Notes: generated by a model from the sequence alone, not told the origin. Positions 1 to 8,832 are shown, counted from the first letter of the stretch. The stretch: 64,000 nucleotides of DNA from Streptomyces sp. SID12488 (GCF_010548275.1 NZ_JAAGLT010000016.1:140688-204687); one strand, 5' to 3'. A program made the numbers and translations.

Positions 1-1063
1 CGCCCGCGCGGAGGTTCTTGGGCCCCCATGCCTTGGCGACCAGGTTGATCGCCTCGGTGGTGCCTCGGACGAACACGATCTCCTCGGCGGAGCCCGCCCC
101 GATGAACCGGGCGACGGTCTTCCTGGCGCCCTCGTAGGCGTCCGTCGCCCTGGCGGCCAGTTCGTGCGCGGCCCGGTGGATGTTGGAGTTCTCCCGTGAG
201 TAGAACTCGACCAGCCGGTCGATCACGGCCTGCGGCTTCTGTGTGGTCGCCGCGTTGTCCAGCCAGATCAGCGGACGGCCGTTGACCAGCTCGGACAGGA
301 TCGGGAAGTCCCGCCGGACCGCCCGTACGTCGAAGGCCGGATGCTGGTCGAGCGGCAGCCCCACCGGTGCGCCGGGTGCGCCCGGTACGCCGGGTGAACC
401 GCCTTCCTGGACGAAGTAGTACGGCGCGGTCGTCGCCGTCGGTGCCGCGGGATCGGGCAGGGGCGGCAGCCCCAGGTGCCCGAAGCCGGGAAGCTCAGGC
501 GCCTCGGTGGGGAACCCGGGTGCCTCGTTGAGGAAGTAGAACTGCCCGGGGCCCGAGAGCTGAGCCGGTGGGGACATCGGTGCGGCGGACGGCGACCCGG
601 GCGCCACCGGCAGGGCCGGCAGCTCCGGGGTGTATCCGGCAACGCCGGGCGCACTCGCCGCGTAGGCGGCCGGGGCACTGGTCGGCGGCGGCCCGGACGG
701 CGGGCTCATGCCCGCCTTCGGCGCCGGAGGCGGCGGGTCGGCGGCCGGCAGGCCGGCCGGTGCCGGCCACGCAGGCGAACCGTCACGGACGGGAGCCTGG
801 GTGGCCATCGACGAACCGTCACGCACCGGAGCCCGACCGGCCGCCGACGGACTGTCGAGGGCCGGAGCCCGAGTGCCCGACGGCGGGACGTCGGGAACCG
901 GGGACCGCATGCCCGCCGACGAGCCGTCGGGGACCGGGGCCTCCGTGTCCGCCGGCTGCCCGGGAAGTGCTCGGAAGAACTCCCCGGCCAGCCGGTTCAG
1001 CATCGCCTCGTCCGGCAGCCACGCCGGAGCGGCTTCGTTACCGGTAGTTGGGGGCGTAGTCAT
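1..1063 (-). CDS. Cysteine desulfurase, family 2A encapsulin cargo (partial)
   Basis: PLP-dependent cysteine desulfurase of the SufS/CsdA group, which takes sulfur from L-cysteine; the gene leaves the window at base 1, so the catalytic Lys and Cys regions are not visible. About 354 codons are seen. From about residue 236 the SufS-like fold is clear: LDNAATTQKPQAVI, SNIHRAAHELAARAT and IVFVRGTTEAINLVA. Before it lies an Ala/Pro/Gly-rich, probably disordered extension with a short conserved-looking start (LPDEAMLNRLAGEFF), an imperfect repeat of the kind APVRDGS, and aromatic patches QFYFLNEAPGF and YYFVQE. Family 2A encapsulin cargo desulfurases are known to carry such a long extension that directs loading into the shell. 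The ATG at 1063 is in frame and overlaps the end of the shell gene by 26 bases, which supports co-translation. The function follows from family and context; the loading role of the extension is inferred. Confidence 0.88.
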   Translation of the reverse strand, partial: MTTPPTTGNEAAPAWLPDEAMLNRLAGEFFRALPGQPADTEAPVPDGSSAGMRSPVPDVPPSGTRAPALDSPSAAGRAPVRDGSSMATQAPVRDGSPAWPAPAGLPAADPPPPAPKAGMSPPSGPPPTSAPAAYAASAPGVAGYTPELPALPVAPGSPSAAPMSPPAQLSGPGQFYFLNEAPGFPTEAPELPGFGHLGLPPLPDPAAPTATTAPYYFVQEGGSPGVPGAPGAPVGLPLDQHPAFDVRAVRRDFPILSELVNGRPLIWLDNAATTQKPQAVIDRLVEFYSRENSNIHRAAHELAARATDAYEGARKTVARFIGAGSAEEIVFVRGTTEAINLVAKAWGPKNLRAG

Positions 1064-1979
1064 GGAACTTGTCCACCTCGACATCGTCGAGCACGGCGAG
1101 CGCGTCCTCGGTGAGTACCGCGAGCGAGCAGTACAGGGAGACCAGGTAGGAGGCGATGGCACTGCGGTCGATCTGCATGAAGCGCACCGACAGCCCCATC
1201 CCCTGCTCCCCCGCGAGCCCCGGCTGGAACAGTCCGACCACGCCCTGACGGGACTCGCCGGTACGAAGCAGCAGGAACTTGGTCTTCCCGTTCTCCAGGG
1301 GGACCTTGTCCGACGGGATGATCGGCAGCCCGCGCCAGGTCAGGAACTGCGAGCCGAACATGCTGACCGTCGCCGGCGGAACACCGCGCCGGGTGCACTC
1401 CCTGCCGAAGGCGGCGATCCCTTCCGGGTGGGTGAGGAAGAAGGCCGGCTGCTTCCACACCTTGAGGATGAGTGCGTCGAGGTCGTCCGGTGTCGGCGGC
1501 CCCGCCAGCGTGGAGATGCGCTGCGTGGGCGCCGCGCTGCTCAGCATCCCGTACTCCGGGCTGTTGATCAGCTCGCCCTCCTGGTGCTCCTTCACCGCCT
1601 CGATGGTCAGCCGCAGCTGCTGTGCGGTCTGGTCGTGCGGGCTGGAGTACAGGTCGGCGATCCGGGTGTGCAGGTCCAGGACCGTCTGTACGGCCTTGAG
1701 CCGGTACTCGCGGGGCTCCTGCTCGTAGTCGACGAAGGTGTCGGGCAGCGGCGCCTCGTCGTAGTTGTCGCACTCGATACGTACCGACTCGGGATGCACG
1801 ACCTTGTTCACGCGGTAGATACCGGCCTCGACGGGCACCCAGGACATCAGGTGCACCAGCCAGCGAGGCGTGATGGAGGCCATCTGGGGAACGGTCTTGG
1901 TGGCGTTCGCCAGGGTCCGTGCCGCGCGGTCGCCCACCGACACGGATCGCGACGGTGGATTCGCAGCCTTACCAGCCAT
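1038..1979 (-). CDS. Family 2A encapsulin shell protein (SrpI-like)
   Basis: 313-residue HK97-fold capsid-like protein that self-assembles into a protein nanocompartment in the cytosol. The full length matches the family 2A/SrpI group, with landmarks VKEHQEGELINSPEYGML, a TPDDLDALILKVWKQPAFF segment, TWRGLPIIPSDKVP and RTGESRQGVVGLFQPG. No cyclic-nucleotide-binding insertion is present, which separates it from the 2B type usually found with terpene cyclases. The ATG at 1979 is preceded by AAAGGAGAT at good spacing; an upstream in-frame start at 2093 lacks this. Its stop lies inside the start of the desulfurase gene, so shell and cargo form one operon. It is divergent from a LysR gene, which is a candidate regulator. 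Confidence 0.92.
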   Translation of the reverse strand: MAGKAANPPSRSVSVGDRAARTLANATKTVPQMASITPRWLVHLMSWVPVEAGIYRVNKVVHPESVRIECDNYDEAPLPDTFVDYEQEPREYRLKAVQTVLDLHTRIADLYSSPHDQTAQQLRLTIEAVKEHQEGELINSPEYGMLSSAAPTQRISTLAGPPTPDDLDALILKVWKQPAFFLTHPEGIAAFGRECTRRGVPPATVSMFGSQFLTWRGLPIIPSDKVPLENGKTKFLLLRTGESRQGVVGLFQPGLAGEQGMGLSVRFMQIDRSAIASYLVSLYCSLAVLTEDALAVLDDVEVDKFHDYAPNYR

Positions 1980-2101
1980 ACGACATCTCCTTTCCGCGCC
2001 CAGGGGGCGGACGCACGTAAGGCATAAAAAGGGGCAAAACCTCTCGCACGAACTTTCCCACTCACCCTCCCAGCACCACCGGTATCGGACCAATGCGTGT
2101 T

Positions 2102-2119
2102 TTCGAGGCTGTCATCGAA
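2102..2119. promoter_or_regulatory. Candidate LysR box between encapsulin and LysR genes
   Basis: An interrupted palindrome, TTCGA-N8-TCGAA, lies in the divergent intergenic region about 20 bases before the LysR start codon. It contains a T-N11-A core (T2102, A2114), the usual LysR operator layout. The position suits autorepression of the LysR gene and control of the divergent encapsulin operon. Binding is inferred only. Confidence 0.4.
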
Positions 2120-2137
2120 GCTGGCTATGATTCGCGG

Positions 2138-3040
2138 ATGATCGACCTGAGTCGGCTGCGTGTGCTGGTGGCCGTCGCCCGTGAAGGTTCGATCACGGCT
2201 GCCGCCGAGGCGCTGCACTACGCCCAGCCGTCGGTCAGCCATCAGCTCGCCAAGCTCGAGGCCGAGGTCGGCGTACCGCTGTTGCAGCGGATGGGGCGCG
2301 GTATCCGGCTCACCGACGCCGGCCGCCTGCTGGTGGACCGCGCCGAGTCGATCCTCGCGCAGGTCGAGTCGGTGCACGCCGAACTGGACGAGCTGGCCGG
2401 GCTGCGCACCGGCCGAGTCCGCCTGGCCGCCTTTCCCTCCGCGCTGGCCACCCTGGTGCCGCTCGCCGCCGCCCGCGTCACCGCCGGGCATCCCGGCATC
2501 GAGCTCATCCTGCGCGAGGCCGAACCGCCGGACGCGCTCAGCGCCCTGCGCAACAACGACGTCGACGTGGCGCTGATCTTCGAGCACGGCGACCCGCCCC
2601 AGGGCGACCGCCGCGACACCACCATGATCCCGCTTCTCGACGAACCGCTGTACATGGTCACACCGGCCGACCGCTCCTGGGACGGCCCCCGGGCGGAGCT
2701 GACGACGTACGCCGGCACCCGCTGGATCGCCGGGTGCGAACGCTGCCGCGAGCATCTCGTCGCGGCCTGCGGGCGGGCCGGGTTCTCGCCGGTCGTCGAG
2801 TTCGAGACCGACGACTACGTCGCCGTACAGGCACTCGTCGCGGCCGGTCTCGGCGTGAGCCTGCTGCCCGGGCTCACCCTCCTCGCCAACAGGCACCCCG
2901 GGGTCAGGCTCGACCGGATTCCCGGCATGCGCAGACAGGTCGTGGCCGCCGTGTACGGCAAGCCACCCGCGTCCCGGCCCGCCCAGGTACTCCTCGACGC
3001 GCTCGACGCGACCCTGTCCGAACCGGAGTGGCCGTCCTGA
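2138..3040 (+). CDS. LysR-family transcriptional regulator
   Basis: 300-residue LysR-type regulator. The N-terminal winged helix-turn-helix is plain (LRVLVAVAREGSITAAAEAL, then QPSVSHQLAKLEAEVG), followed by the linker helix and a periplasmic-binding-like effector domain beginning about residue 90 (GRVRLAAFPSALATLVPLAA). A CERC motif around residue 203 and a nearby further Cys (VAACGRAGF) give clustered cysteines in the effector domain. The ATG at 2138 starts at the HTH in the usual way; an upstream in-frame ATG at 2093 would add 15 residues and overlap the operator-like palindrome. It is divergent from the encapsulin-desulfurase operon and upstream of an ABC importer; either could be its target. 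Confidence 0.9.
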   Translation: MIDLSRLRVLVAVAREGSITAAAEALHYAQPSVSHQLAKLEAEVGVPLLQRMGRGIRLTDAGRLLVDRAESILAQVESVHAELDELAGLRTGRVRLAAFPSALATLVPLAAARVTAGHPGIELILREAEPPDALSALRNNDVDVALIFEHGDPPQGDRRDTTMIPLLDEPLYMVTPADRSWDGPRAELTTYAGTRWIAGCERCREHLVAACGRAGFSPVVEFETDDYVAVQALVAAGLGVSLLPGLTLLANRHPGVRLDRIPGMRRQVVAAVYGKPPASRPAQVLLDALDATLSEPEWPS

Positions 3041-3061
3041 CGAAGCGTGTCTCTGGAGAAG

Positions 3062-3077
3062 GCGCCCGGCCGGGCGC
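3062..3077 (+). terminator. GC-rich hairpin after LysR gene
   Basis: A perfect 6-bp stem GCGCCC/GGGCGC with a GGCC loop lies 21 bases after the LysR stop. There is no strong T-tract, as is common in streptomycetes. Confidence 0.4.
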
Positions 3078-3844
3078 TCAACCCCCCGCCGGGCAGACGT
3101 CGCGGTACGAGGCGTCGGGGATGTACGTGTGCCACTGGTCCCGGGACAGCGTCCTACCCGTGCGGGCGCGGCTGCGGGTGGCCACGTAGGAGAGGGCCTT
3201 ACCTTCCGCGTTCGGACGGGTCGGCAACGCGGGTCAGAACCGGACATGGAATCCGTAAGCAACGAACGCGGAACGAATGGGCAATCTACGTGCGTCACTC
3301 TCGGGCTGGTCGTCCGGCGGCAGAAAGTCGGCACCGAGCACGGAGGGAAGCGCGATGAGCCTTGTCAGCGAGTGCGGCACGGACCTCCGGTGCCGTGTCC
3401 ATCAGTCGGCCTGGACGCGCGGACGCGTGGCGCACGGCTCACATCCGACGCCCGAGGGTGCTCCCGGCTGACCTCGTGCCGCTGACGCGGCCGGCGTCCT
3501 GCCCGGTCCACGGTTGTGCGGTGTCCCTCCCCGGACCGGCCTGCCGAGGCACGCTCTGCCCGCGCACCTCTCCTACGCCGTCATCCTGGCGTGCGCGCCT
3601 CATGAGTGCTTGCCAGGCCTTCCGGACGCGCCGGGAGTGACTCCCGCGGGCAGGGCATCCACGGCGTCCGCCGCTCCCGCGCCCGCACCCCCGAACTCCT
3701 CCTCGGTCTCCGACCCGGGGTCCATGACCCCAGGTCGCCGCCCGACCGGAGACCGGCCCGGCACTGTCCGGGCCTCGCCCCATCCATGTTCTTCATGTCC
3801 GCCATGAGCCGGCGCCCGCCCGGCCAGTGAAAGGAACCCGCGCC
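3078..3844. other. Long gene-poor leader before ABC importer
   Basis: Nearly 770 bases with no convincing conserved gene on either strand. It holds an 11-base inverted repeat, TTCCGCGTTCG at 3204-3214 and its complement at 3263-3273, enclosing about 48 bases. It also holds one short ORF at 3355-3471 (38 codons, ATG preceded by GGAGGGA) whose product MSLVSECGTDLRCRVHQSA contains two Cys codons. The ORF could be a leader peptide for attenuation, but it lacks the usual His-Val-Asp-Leu signature of annotated actinobacterial leader peptides. I found no TPP-riboswitch core. This is best read as a long regulatory leader of unknown type. Confidence 0.35.
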
Positions 3845-4954
3845 ATGACCAGAAGTACGAGCAGTGACGACAGAGCGTTCGCCGCCGCCGACCGCCGTCT
3901 CTTCCTCAAGCGGGGACTGCAGCTGGGCGGTGCCGTGTTGCTCGGCGGCCCGCTGCTCGCCGCATGCGGCGACTCCGACTCGTCGTCGGCCTCCTCGACT
4001 TCCTCGTCGTCCTCCGGTGCCAAGAGTTTCGGTGAGCTGACGCTGCGGCTGTCGTGGATCAAGAACGTCGAGTTCGCGGGCAGCTACATCGCGGACAGCA
4101 AGGGCTACTACACGGACGAGGGCTTCTCGAAGGTCACGCTGATCGGCGGCGGCCCGTCCGCGACACCGATGGAGACGGACGTCGTCACCAAGAAGGCGCT
4201 CGTCGCGATCAGCGCCCCCGACATCACGGGCGCCGCCGTCTCCAAGGGCGCGCCACTGAAGATCATCGGCGCGCAGTTCCAGAGGAACCCGTTCTGCATC
4301 ATGTCGATGTCCAAGGACCCGATCGCCAAGCCGGAGGACATGTACGGCAAGAAGATCGGCGTCCAGGCGGGCAACGAGTCCGTGTGGGCGGCGTACGTCA
4401 AGGCCACCGGGCTGGACGAGTCGAAGATCACGAAGGTTCCGGTGCAGTTCGACCCGCTGCCCCTGACCCAGGGCACTGTGGACGGCTGGTTCTCCTTCGT
4501 GACGAACGAGCCGAACACGCTGCGCCTGAAGGGCTTCAAGGTCTCGACGATGCTGCTCGCCGACACCGGCTACCCGCTGGTCTCGGAGACCTACTGTGTC
4601 CGCCAGGAAACCATCGACAATCAGCGCGACCTGCTCAAGGCGTTCCTGCGCGCGGAGATCAAGGGCTGGAAGGCGAACATCGCCGACCCGGCACTCGGCG
4701 CGAAGCTCGCGGCCGAGACGTACGGCAAGGGGCTCGGGCTGACGACCGAGGAGCAGACCCTCGAATCCGCTGACGAGAGCAAGCTGATGGTGAGCGCCGG
4801 CACCAAGAAGAACGGCCTGTTCACGGTCACTCCGGAGCTGGTCGAGGAGAACATCAAGACACTGAAGTACGGCGGCCTCGACATCACCGCCGACAAGCTC
4901 TTCGACCTCTCGCTCCTCGAAGAGGTCTACAAGGAGGACCCCAGCCTCATCTGA
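3845..4954 (+). CDS. ABC importer substrate-binding lipoprotein (NMT1/SsuA-like)
   Basis: 369-residue extracytoplasmic solute-binding protein. The N-terminus has a twin-arginine motif (RRLFLKRG), a hydrophobic stretch and a lipobox LLAAC, followed by a Ser-rich linker, so it is a probable Tat-exported lipoprotein. The body is of the NMT1/ThiY/SsuA type: LSWIKNVEFAGSYIADSKGYY, DITGAAVSKGAPLKIIGA and KKIGVQAGNESVW. Such proteins bind pyrimidines, sulfonates, nitrate or related small solutes; the sequence does not settle the ligand. Resemblance to thiamine-pyrimidine binders in the first strand argues for a heterocycle, while the sulfur-related neighbours upstream would suit a sulfonate. The ATG at 3845 has AAAGGA at 9 bases; a GTG at 3827 is possible but has no site. 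It heads a four-gene importer operon. Confidence 0.9.
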   Translation: MTRSTSSDDRAFAAADRRLFLKRGLQLGGAVLLGGPLLAACGDSDSSSASSTSSSSSGAKSFGELTLRLSWIKNVEFAGSYIADSKGYYTDEGFSKVTLIGGGPSATPMETDVVTKKALVAISAPDITGAAVSKGAPLKIIGAQFQRNPFCIMSMSKDPIAKPEDMYGKKIGVQAGNESVWAAYVKATGLDESKITKVPVQFDPLPLTQGTVDGWFSFVTNEPNTLRLKGFKVSTMLLADTGYPLVSETYCVRQETIDNQRDLLKAFLRAEIKGWKANIADPALGAKLAAETYGKGLGLTTEEQTLESADESKLMVSAGTKKNGLFTVTPELVEENIKTLKYGGLDITADKLFDLSLLEEVYKEDPSLI

Positions 4955-5044
4955 GGCTCCGGCGGTACCGGTGCGGCCCCGTCGGCCCGCCGGTGCCGGC
5001 TTCCCGTACCCGCACCGCACACCGCACACCGAGGTCGCCAACTG

Positions 5045-5914
5045 ATGAGTACCGCAGCCGCTGTTCCCGAAGCATCCGACGACGCACCCGACGACTCCGC
5101 ACCGTCCGGCGTCGGTACCGGGCTGTCCCTGCGCGGGCTGAGCAAGGAGTTCAAGCTCGGCCGGCAACGCGTCCCGGCCCTGGCCGGCGTCGACCTCGAC
5201 ACGACCGAGGGCCAGTTCCTGGCGCTGCTCGGGCCTTCCGGGTGCGGGAAGTCAACCGTTCTGCGGATTCTCGCCGGGCTCGACAGCCCGACCTCCGGTA
5301 CGGCGCTCGTGCACGGCGAGGACCCGGAGGAGGCCCGCAAACGGCACCACCTGGGCATCGCCTTCCAGGACGCCGCGCTGCTGCCGTGGCGCTCGGTCAC
5401 CGCCAACATACGGCTGCCGCTGGAGATCAGCGGAATCAAGGCCGATCCGGCGGCGATCTCCGACCTCATCAAGCTGGTCGGCCTCGAGGGCTTCGAGAAG
5501 GCCCGCCCCGCCCAGCTCTCCGGCGGCATGCGGCAACGCGTCGCCATCGCCCGCTCGCTGGTCGTCGACCCCAAGGTGCTGCTGCTGGACGAGCCGTTCG
5601 GCGCACTGGACGACATGACCCGCCAGCGGCTCAACCTCGAACTCCAGCGCATCTGGCAGGCCCGTGCGGTGACCACCCTGCTGGTGACCCACTCCATCAA
5701 CGAGGCCGTGCTGCTCAGCGACACCGTCGCTGTCATGTCCCCCCGGCCCGGCCGGATCGTGGAGGTCGTCACCATCGACCTGCCCCGGCCGCGTACCCCG
5801 GAGATGATGCGCTCGGCCGAGTTCCACGCGTACGCCGACCAGTTGTCGGAACTCCTGTTCGGCCGCGCTGACGCCCCCGTCGGCGACGCCGAGCCCGTGG
5901 CGGAGGCGTCATGA
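5045..5914 (+). CDS. ABC importer ATP-binding protein (SsuB/TauB-like)
   Basis: 289-residue ABC ATPase that powers the importer encoded by its neighbours. Walker A is GPSGCGKS, the Q-loop is FQDAALLPW, the signature LSGGMRQR, Walker B VLLLDEPFGALD and the switch His is in LLVTHSINEA. The QDAALLPWRSV segment and DEPFGALD are typical of the nitrate/sulfonate/taurine branch. A roughly 35-residue acidic N-terminal tail precedes the domain. Its stop overlaps the start of the first permease by four bases (ATGA), which indicates translational coupling. Confidence 0.93.
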   Translation: MSTAAAVPEASDDAPDDSAPSGVGTGLSLRGLSKEFKLGRQRVPALAGVDLDTTEGQFLALLGPSGCGKSTVLRILAGLDSPTSGTALVHGEDPEEARKRHHLGIAFQDAALLPWRSVTANIRLPLEISGIKADPAAISDLIKLVGLEGFEKARPAQLSGGMRQRVAIARSLVVDPKVLLLDEPFGALDDMTRQRLNLELQRIWQARAVTTLLVTHSINEAVLLSDTVAVMSPRPGRIVEVVTIDLPRPRTPEMMRSAEFHAYADQLSELLFGRADAPVGDAEPVAEAS

Positions 5915-6690
5915 GTGCCCGACGTTCCGCCTGGACCGGCGGGGCCGTCGGCATCGCGGCTCTGATCGGAGCGTGGTCGCTGCTGTCCACCACGGTCTTC
6001 GGCCCCGGGGACGGCGTACCCACCCCCTGGGCGGTGGTGGCGAGCGTGTTCGACGACGGCTGGACCTTCTACAGCCCGCATGTCACACAGACCGTGGGCG
6101 AGGCCCTGACCGGGTATCTGATCGGCAACGCGCTGGCGCTGGGCCTGGCGGTGCTGGTGCTGCTGGTGCCCGTGCTGGAGCGGGTGGTCACGCAGATCGC
6201 GGTGGCCTCCTACTGCCTGCCCATCGTGGCGATCGGCCCGATCCTGTCGCTCGTCCTGGACGGGGACAAGCCGATGTCGGCGATGGCCGGGCTGTCGGTC
6301 TTCTTCACCACCCTCATCGGCGCACTGCTCGGCCTGCGCTCGGCCGACCCCGCCTCGCTGGACCTGGTTCGCGCCTACGGCGGCGGGCGCTGGCAGCAGA
6401 TGCTGCGGGTCCGGCTGATCGCCGCGCTGCCCAGCACGCTGGCCGCGCTCAGGATCGCCGGGCCGGCGGCGCTGCTCGGCGCGATCATCGGCGAGTACCT
6501 CGGCCGCGTCGACAGCGGGCTCGGCATCGCCATGACCATCGCCCAGCAGCAGCTCGACGTACCGCGCACCTGGGGCATCGCCCTGGTCTCGGGCGCGGTG
6601 GCAGGCGTGGCGTACGGCGCGGTCGGGCTCGTCGCCCGTTACGCGCTGCCGTGGTCGCGCACGACGACAGTGGAAGGCGCAGGCACATGA
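5911..6690 (+). CDS. ABC importer permease 1
   Basis: 259-residue inner-membrane permease of the SsuC/TauC type with about six hydrophobic segments. The EAA loop that contacts the ATPase is visible around residue 150 (DLVRAYGGGRWQQMLRVRLI). It is coupled to the ATPase gene upstream and overlaps the second permease by four bases. Two different permease subunits imply a heterodimeric channel. Confidence 0.9.
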   Translation: MSARRSAWTGGAVGIAALIGAWSLLSTTVFGPGDGVPTPWAVVASVFDDGWTFYSPHVTQTVGEALTGYLIGNALALGLAVLVLLVPVLERVVTQIAVASYCLPIVAIGPILSLVLDGDKPMSAMAGLSVFFTTLIGALLGLRSADPASLDLVRAYGGGRWQQMLRVRLIAALPSTLAALRIAGPAALLGAIIGEYLGRVDSGLGIAMTIAQQQLDVPRTWGIALVSGAVAGVAYGAVGLVARYALPWSRTTTVEGAGT

Positions 6691-7520
6691 GCACCGCGAC
6701 GGAGACACGAACGGCCCCCGCGTTGCGCTTCACGGCGGGCGTGCTGCGCCCGCTGCTGAACGTGGTCGTGACGATGGCGGCCGTCATCGCCTTGTGGATC
6801 ATCTTCCTGGAGGTCTACGACCTGGACCCACTGGTGGCCAAGTCGCCGGTCGACATCTTCCACTACCTGTTCACGGGTGCGGACGCGGGCGCCCACCGCT
6901 CCCTGGTCTCCTCCGGTCTGGGCCGTACGCTGCTCGACGCCGGGTTCGGCTTCGTCGCCGGGCTGGTGGCGGCGGTGGGGGTGGCGGTCGTCTTCGTCCT
7001 GGTGCGCAGCGTCGAGCAGGCGCTGCTGCCGATGGCGGTCGTCGTGCGGTCCGTGCCCCTGGTGGCGATGACCCCGCTCATCACCCTCGTCTTCGGCCGG
7101 GGCCTGATGGCCACCACCGTCATCAGCGGCCTGATCGTCTTCTTCCCCGCCCTGGTCACCATGACCTTCGGCCTGCGCTCCGCCTCCCGCCAGGCGGCCG
7201 ACCTGTGCCGCGCGTACGGCGCCGGGGACTGGACCATCGCCCGCAAGGTCATGCTGCCCAGCGCGGTCCCCGCCTTCTTCGCCAGCGCCCGCGTGGGCGT
7301 CCCCGGAGCCCTGATCGGCGCGATGCTCGCCGAATGGCTCTCCACCGGACAAGGCCTCGGCTACGCCATGCTCAAGGACTCCTCCACCTTCGACTACGAC
7401 CACCTCTGGGCCTCGGTCGCGGTCCTCACCGCCGTCTCCGCACTCGCGTACAACGTCATCGCGGCCATCGAGGCCGTCGCCCTGGCCCGCTTCGCGCCGA
7501 ACATCCGGCCGGGCACCTGA
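6687..7520 (+). CDS. ABC importer permease 2
   Basis: 277-residue second permease of the same importer, with the EAA-type loop ADLCRAYGAGDWTIARKVML near residue 170 and about six membrane spans. The ATG at 6687 sits in an ATGA overlap with permease 1; a much longer upstream reading of the frame is not coding. It is the last gene of the operon. It diverges enough from permease 1 that the pair should form a heterodimer with the single ATPase type. Confidence 0.9.
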   Translation: MSTATETRTAPALRFTAGVLRPLLNVVVTMAAVIALWIIFLEVYDLDPLVAKSPVDIFHYLFTGADAGAHRSLVSSGLGRTLLDAGFGFVAGLVAAVGVAVVFVLVRSVEQALLPMAVVVRSVPLVAMTPLITLVFGRGLMATTVISGLIVFFPALVTMTFGLRSASRQAADLCRAYGAGDWTIARKVMLPSAVPAFFASARVGVPGALIGAMLAEWLSTGQGLGYAMLKDSSTFDYDHLWASVAVLTAVSALAYNVIAAIEAVALARFAPNIRPGT

Positions 7521-7528
7521 CCATCCTG

Positions 7529-7558
7529 TCCGTGGTTCGGCTGTCCGTGGTTCGGCCG
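7529..7558. repeat. Two-copy 15-base direct repeat
   Basis: TCCGTGGTTCGGCTG is followed directly by TCCGTGGTTCGGCCG between the converging importer and exporter operons. Just after it, GCCGCC and GGCGGC could form a weak hairpin. Possibly part of a terminator; otherwise no function seen. Confidence 0.5.
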
Positions 7559-7581
7559 TTCGCCGCCCTTCCGCCGGCGGC

Positions 7582-8832
7582 TCAGGAAGGCGCCCGGAGC
7601 GCGTCCACCGGTTCCATCCGGGCGGCGCGCAGCGACGGGTAAAGACCGGCGAGCAGGCCGACGAGGGCTCCGGCGAGCGGGGCGCCGAGGGCGAGGTTCA
7701 GGTCCAGGACCGGGGTCCACTCCTTGAACACGGCGACACCCACCACGACGGCGATGCCCAGGGCCGCGCCGACGATCCCGCCGAGCAGGCCGATCGTCGT
7801 CGACTCCAGGAGGAACTGGCCGGCCACCTGCCGCCTCGAGGCGCCCAGCGCGCGCCGCAGGCCGATCTCGCCGACCCTTTCCATCACCGTCACCAGGGTG
7901 ACGTTGGCGATGCCGATCGCGCCCACCACCAGCGAGACCAGGCCGAGGACGAGGAAGAGGCCGTTGACGTCGCTCTGGACGCCGTCGCGGGCCTTGGACA
8001 TGTCCGCCGGCGCCACCACGGCGAGGGACTCCTCCTGTCCCGGGGCCAGGGCGATCGGCGCCTGGCGCGCTACCTGCTGGGCGGCTCCCATCGCGGTGTT
8101 GATGAGTACGCGGGTGACGTCCTGGAGGCCGAGGCGGTCCGCGGCGGTGGTGGGCGGGAGCAGCACGGCGGTGGACAGGCGCTGCTCGCGCTGGATGCCG
8201 TCGAGGACGCCGATGACGGTGTACGACTGGCCCTGGAAGAAGATCGCCGGCGAGTCCTGCACCCGGCTGATGCCGAGCAGCCGTGCCGCCTGGTCGCCGA
8301 GGACCGCCACCTGGGCGTGCCGGGCGATGTCACCGGCGTCGTAGAACCGTCCCGAGGTCATCGCACCGCGTACCCCGGCAGGCAGGTCGGCCGAGGCGGC
8401 CACCACGGCCAGGGTCTGGCCGGAGACGTCGCCGGGCGCCTTCACGTCGTTGGACCGCACCTGGACGCTGTTGGTCAGCGGGGAGTCGGCGAGGGCGGCG
8501 GCCGAGTCCACGCCCGCCAGCCGCCGGACCGCGTCGGTCCCCGACCAGTCCACCAGTGGCTTGTCGTCCGAGCCTGCCTGCGTGGGCGGCACCGTCACGG
8601 TCACCGAGGTCGCGGTGAGCGCGTCGAACCGGCCGACGATCTGGTTGCCGGCGGTGGAGGCCACCCCGATGGTGATGACCAGCGTGGTGATGCCCAGCAC
8701 GGTGCCGAGTGTGGTCAGGGCGGACCGTACGGGGCGGGCCATGACGCCCGCGAGAGCTTCCGTCCACAGGTCCCGGGGGTCCATCCAGGGGCGTTCGATA
8801 CGCGCCCCGGTCCCGGCCGATACACGTTTCAC
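7582..8832 (-). CDS. MacB/FtsX-type ABC exporter permease
   Basis: 416-residue permease of a macrolide-exporter or lipoprotein-release type ABC system. There is one membrane span near the N-terminus (LTTLGTVLGITTLVITIGVA), a large extracytoplasmic domain, and three C-terminal spans including the FtsX core GLVSLVVGAIGIANVTLVTV, then ERVGEIGLRRALGASRRQV, the coupling helix. The GTG at 8832 overlaps the ATPase stop by four bases. It forms a tripartite-like set with the ATPase and the HlyD-type adaptor upstream. Confidence 0.9.
   Translation of the reverse strand: MKRVSAGTGARIERPWMDPRDLWTEALAGVMARPVRSALTTLGTVLGITTLVITIGVASTAGNQIVGRFDALTATSVTVTVPPTQAGSDDKPLVDWSGTDAVRRLAGVDSAAALADSPLTNSVQVRSNDVKAPGDVSGQTLAVVAASADLPAGVRGAMTSGRFYDAGDIARHAQVAVLGDQAARLLGISRVQDSPAIFFQGQSYTVIGVLDGIQREQRLSTAVLLPPTTAADRLGLQDVTRVLINTAMGAAQQVARQAPIALAPGQEESLAVVAPADMSKARDGVQSDVNGLFLVLGLVSLVVGAIGIANVTLVTVMERVGEIGLRRALGASRRQVAGQFLLESTTIGLLGGIVGAALGIAVVVGVAVFKEWTPVLDLNLALGAPLAGALVGLLAGLYPSLRAARMEPVDALRAPS

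Noticed and set aside
3078..3844. A TPP riboswitch before the NMT1-type importer
   Set aside because: The conserved CTGAGA and downstream GAACCTGAT-type cores were not found, so a thiamine switch is not supported.
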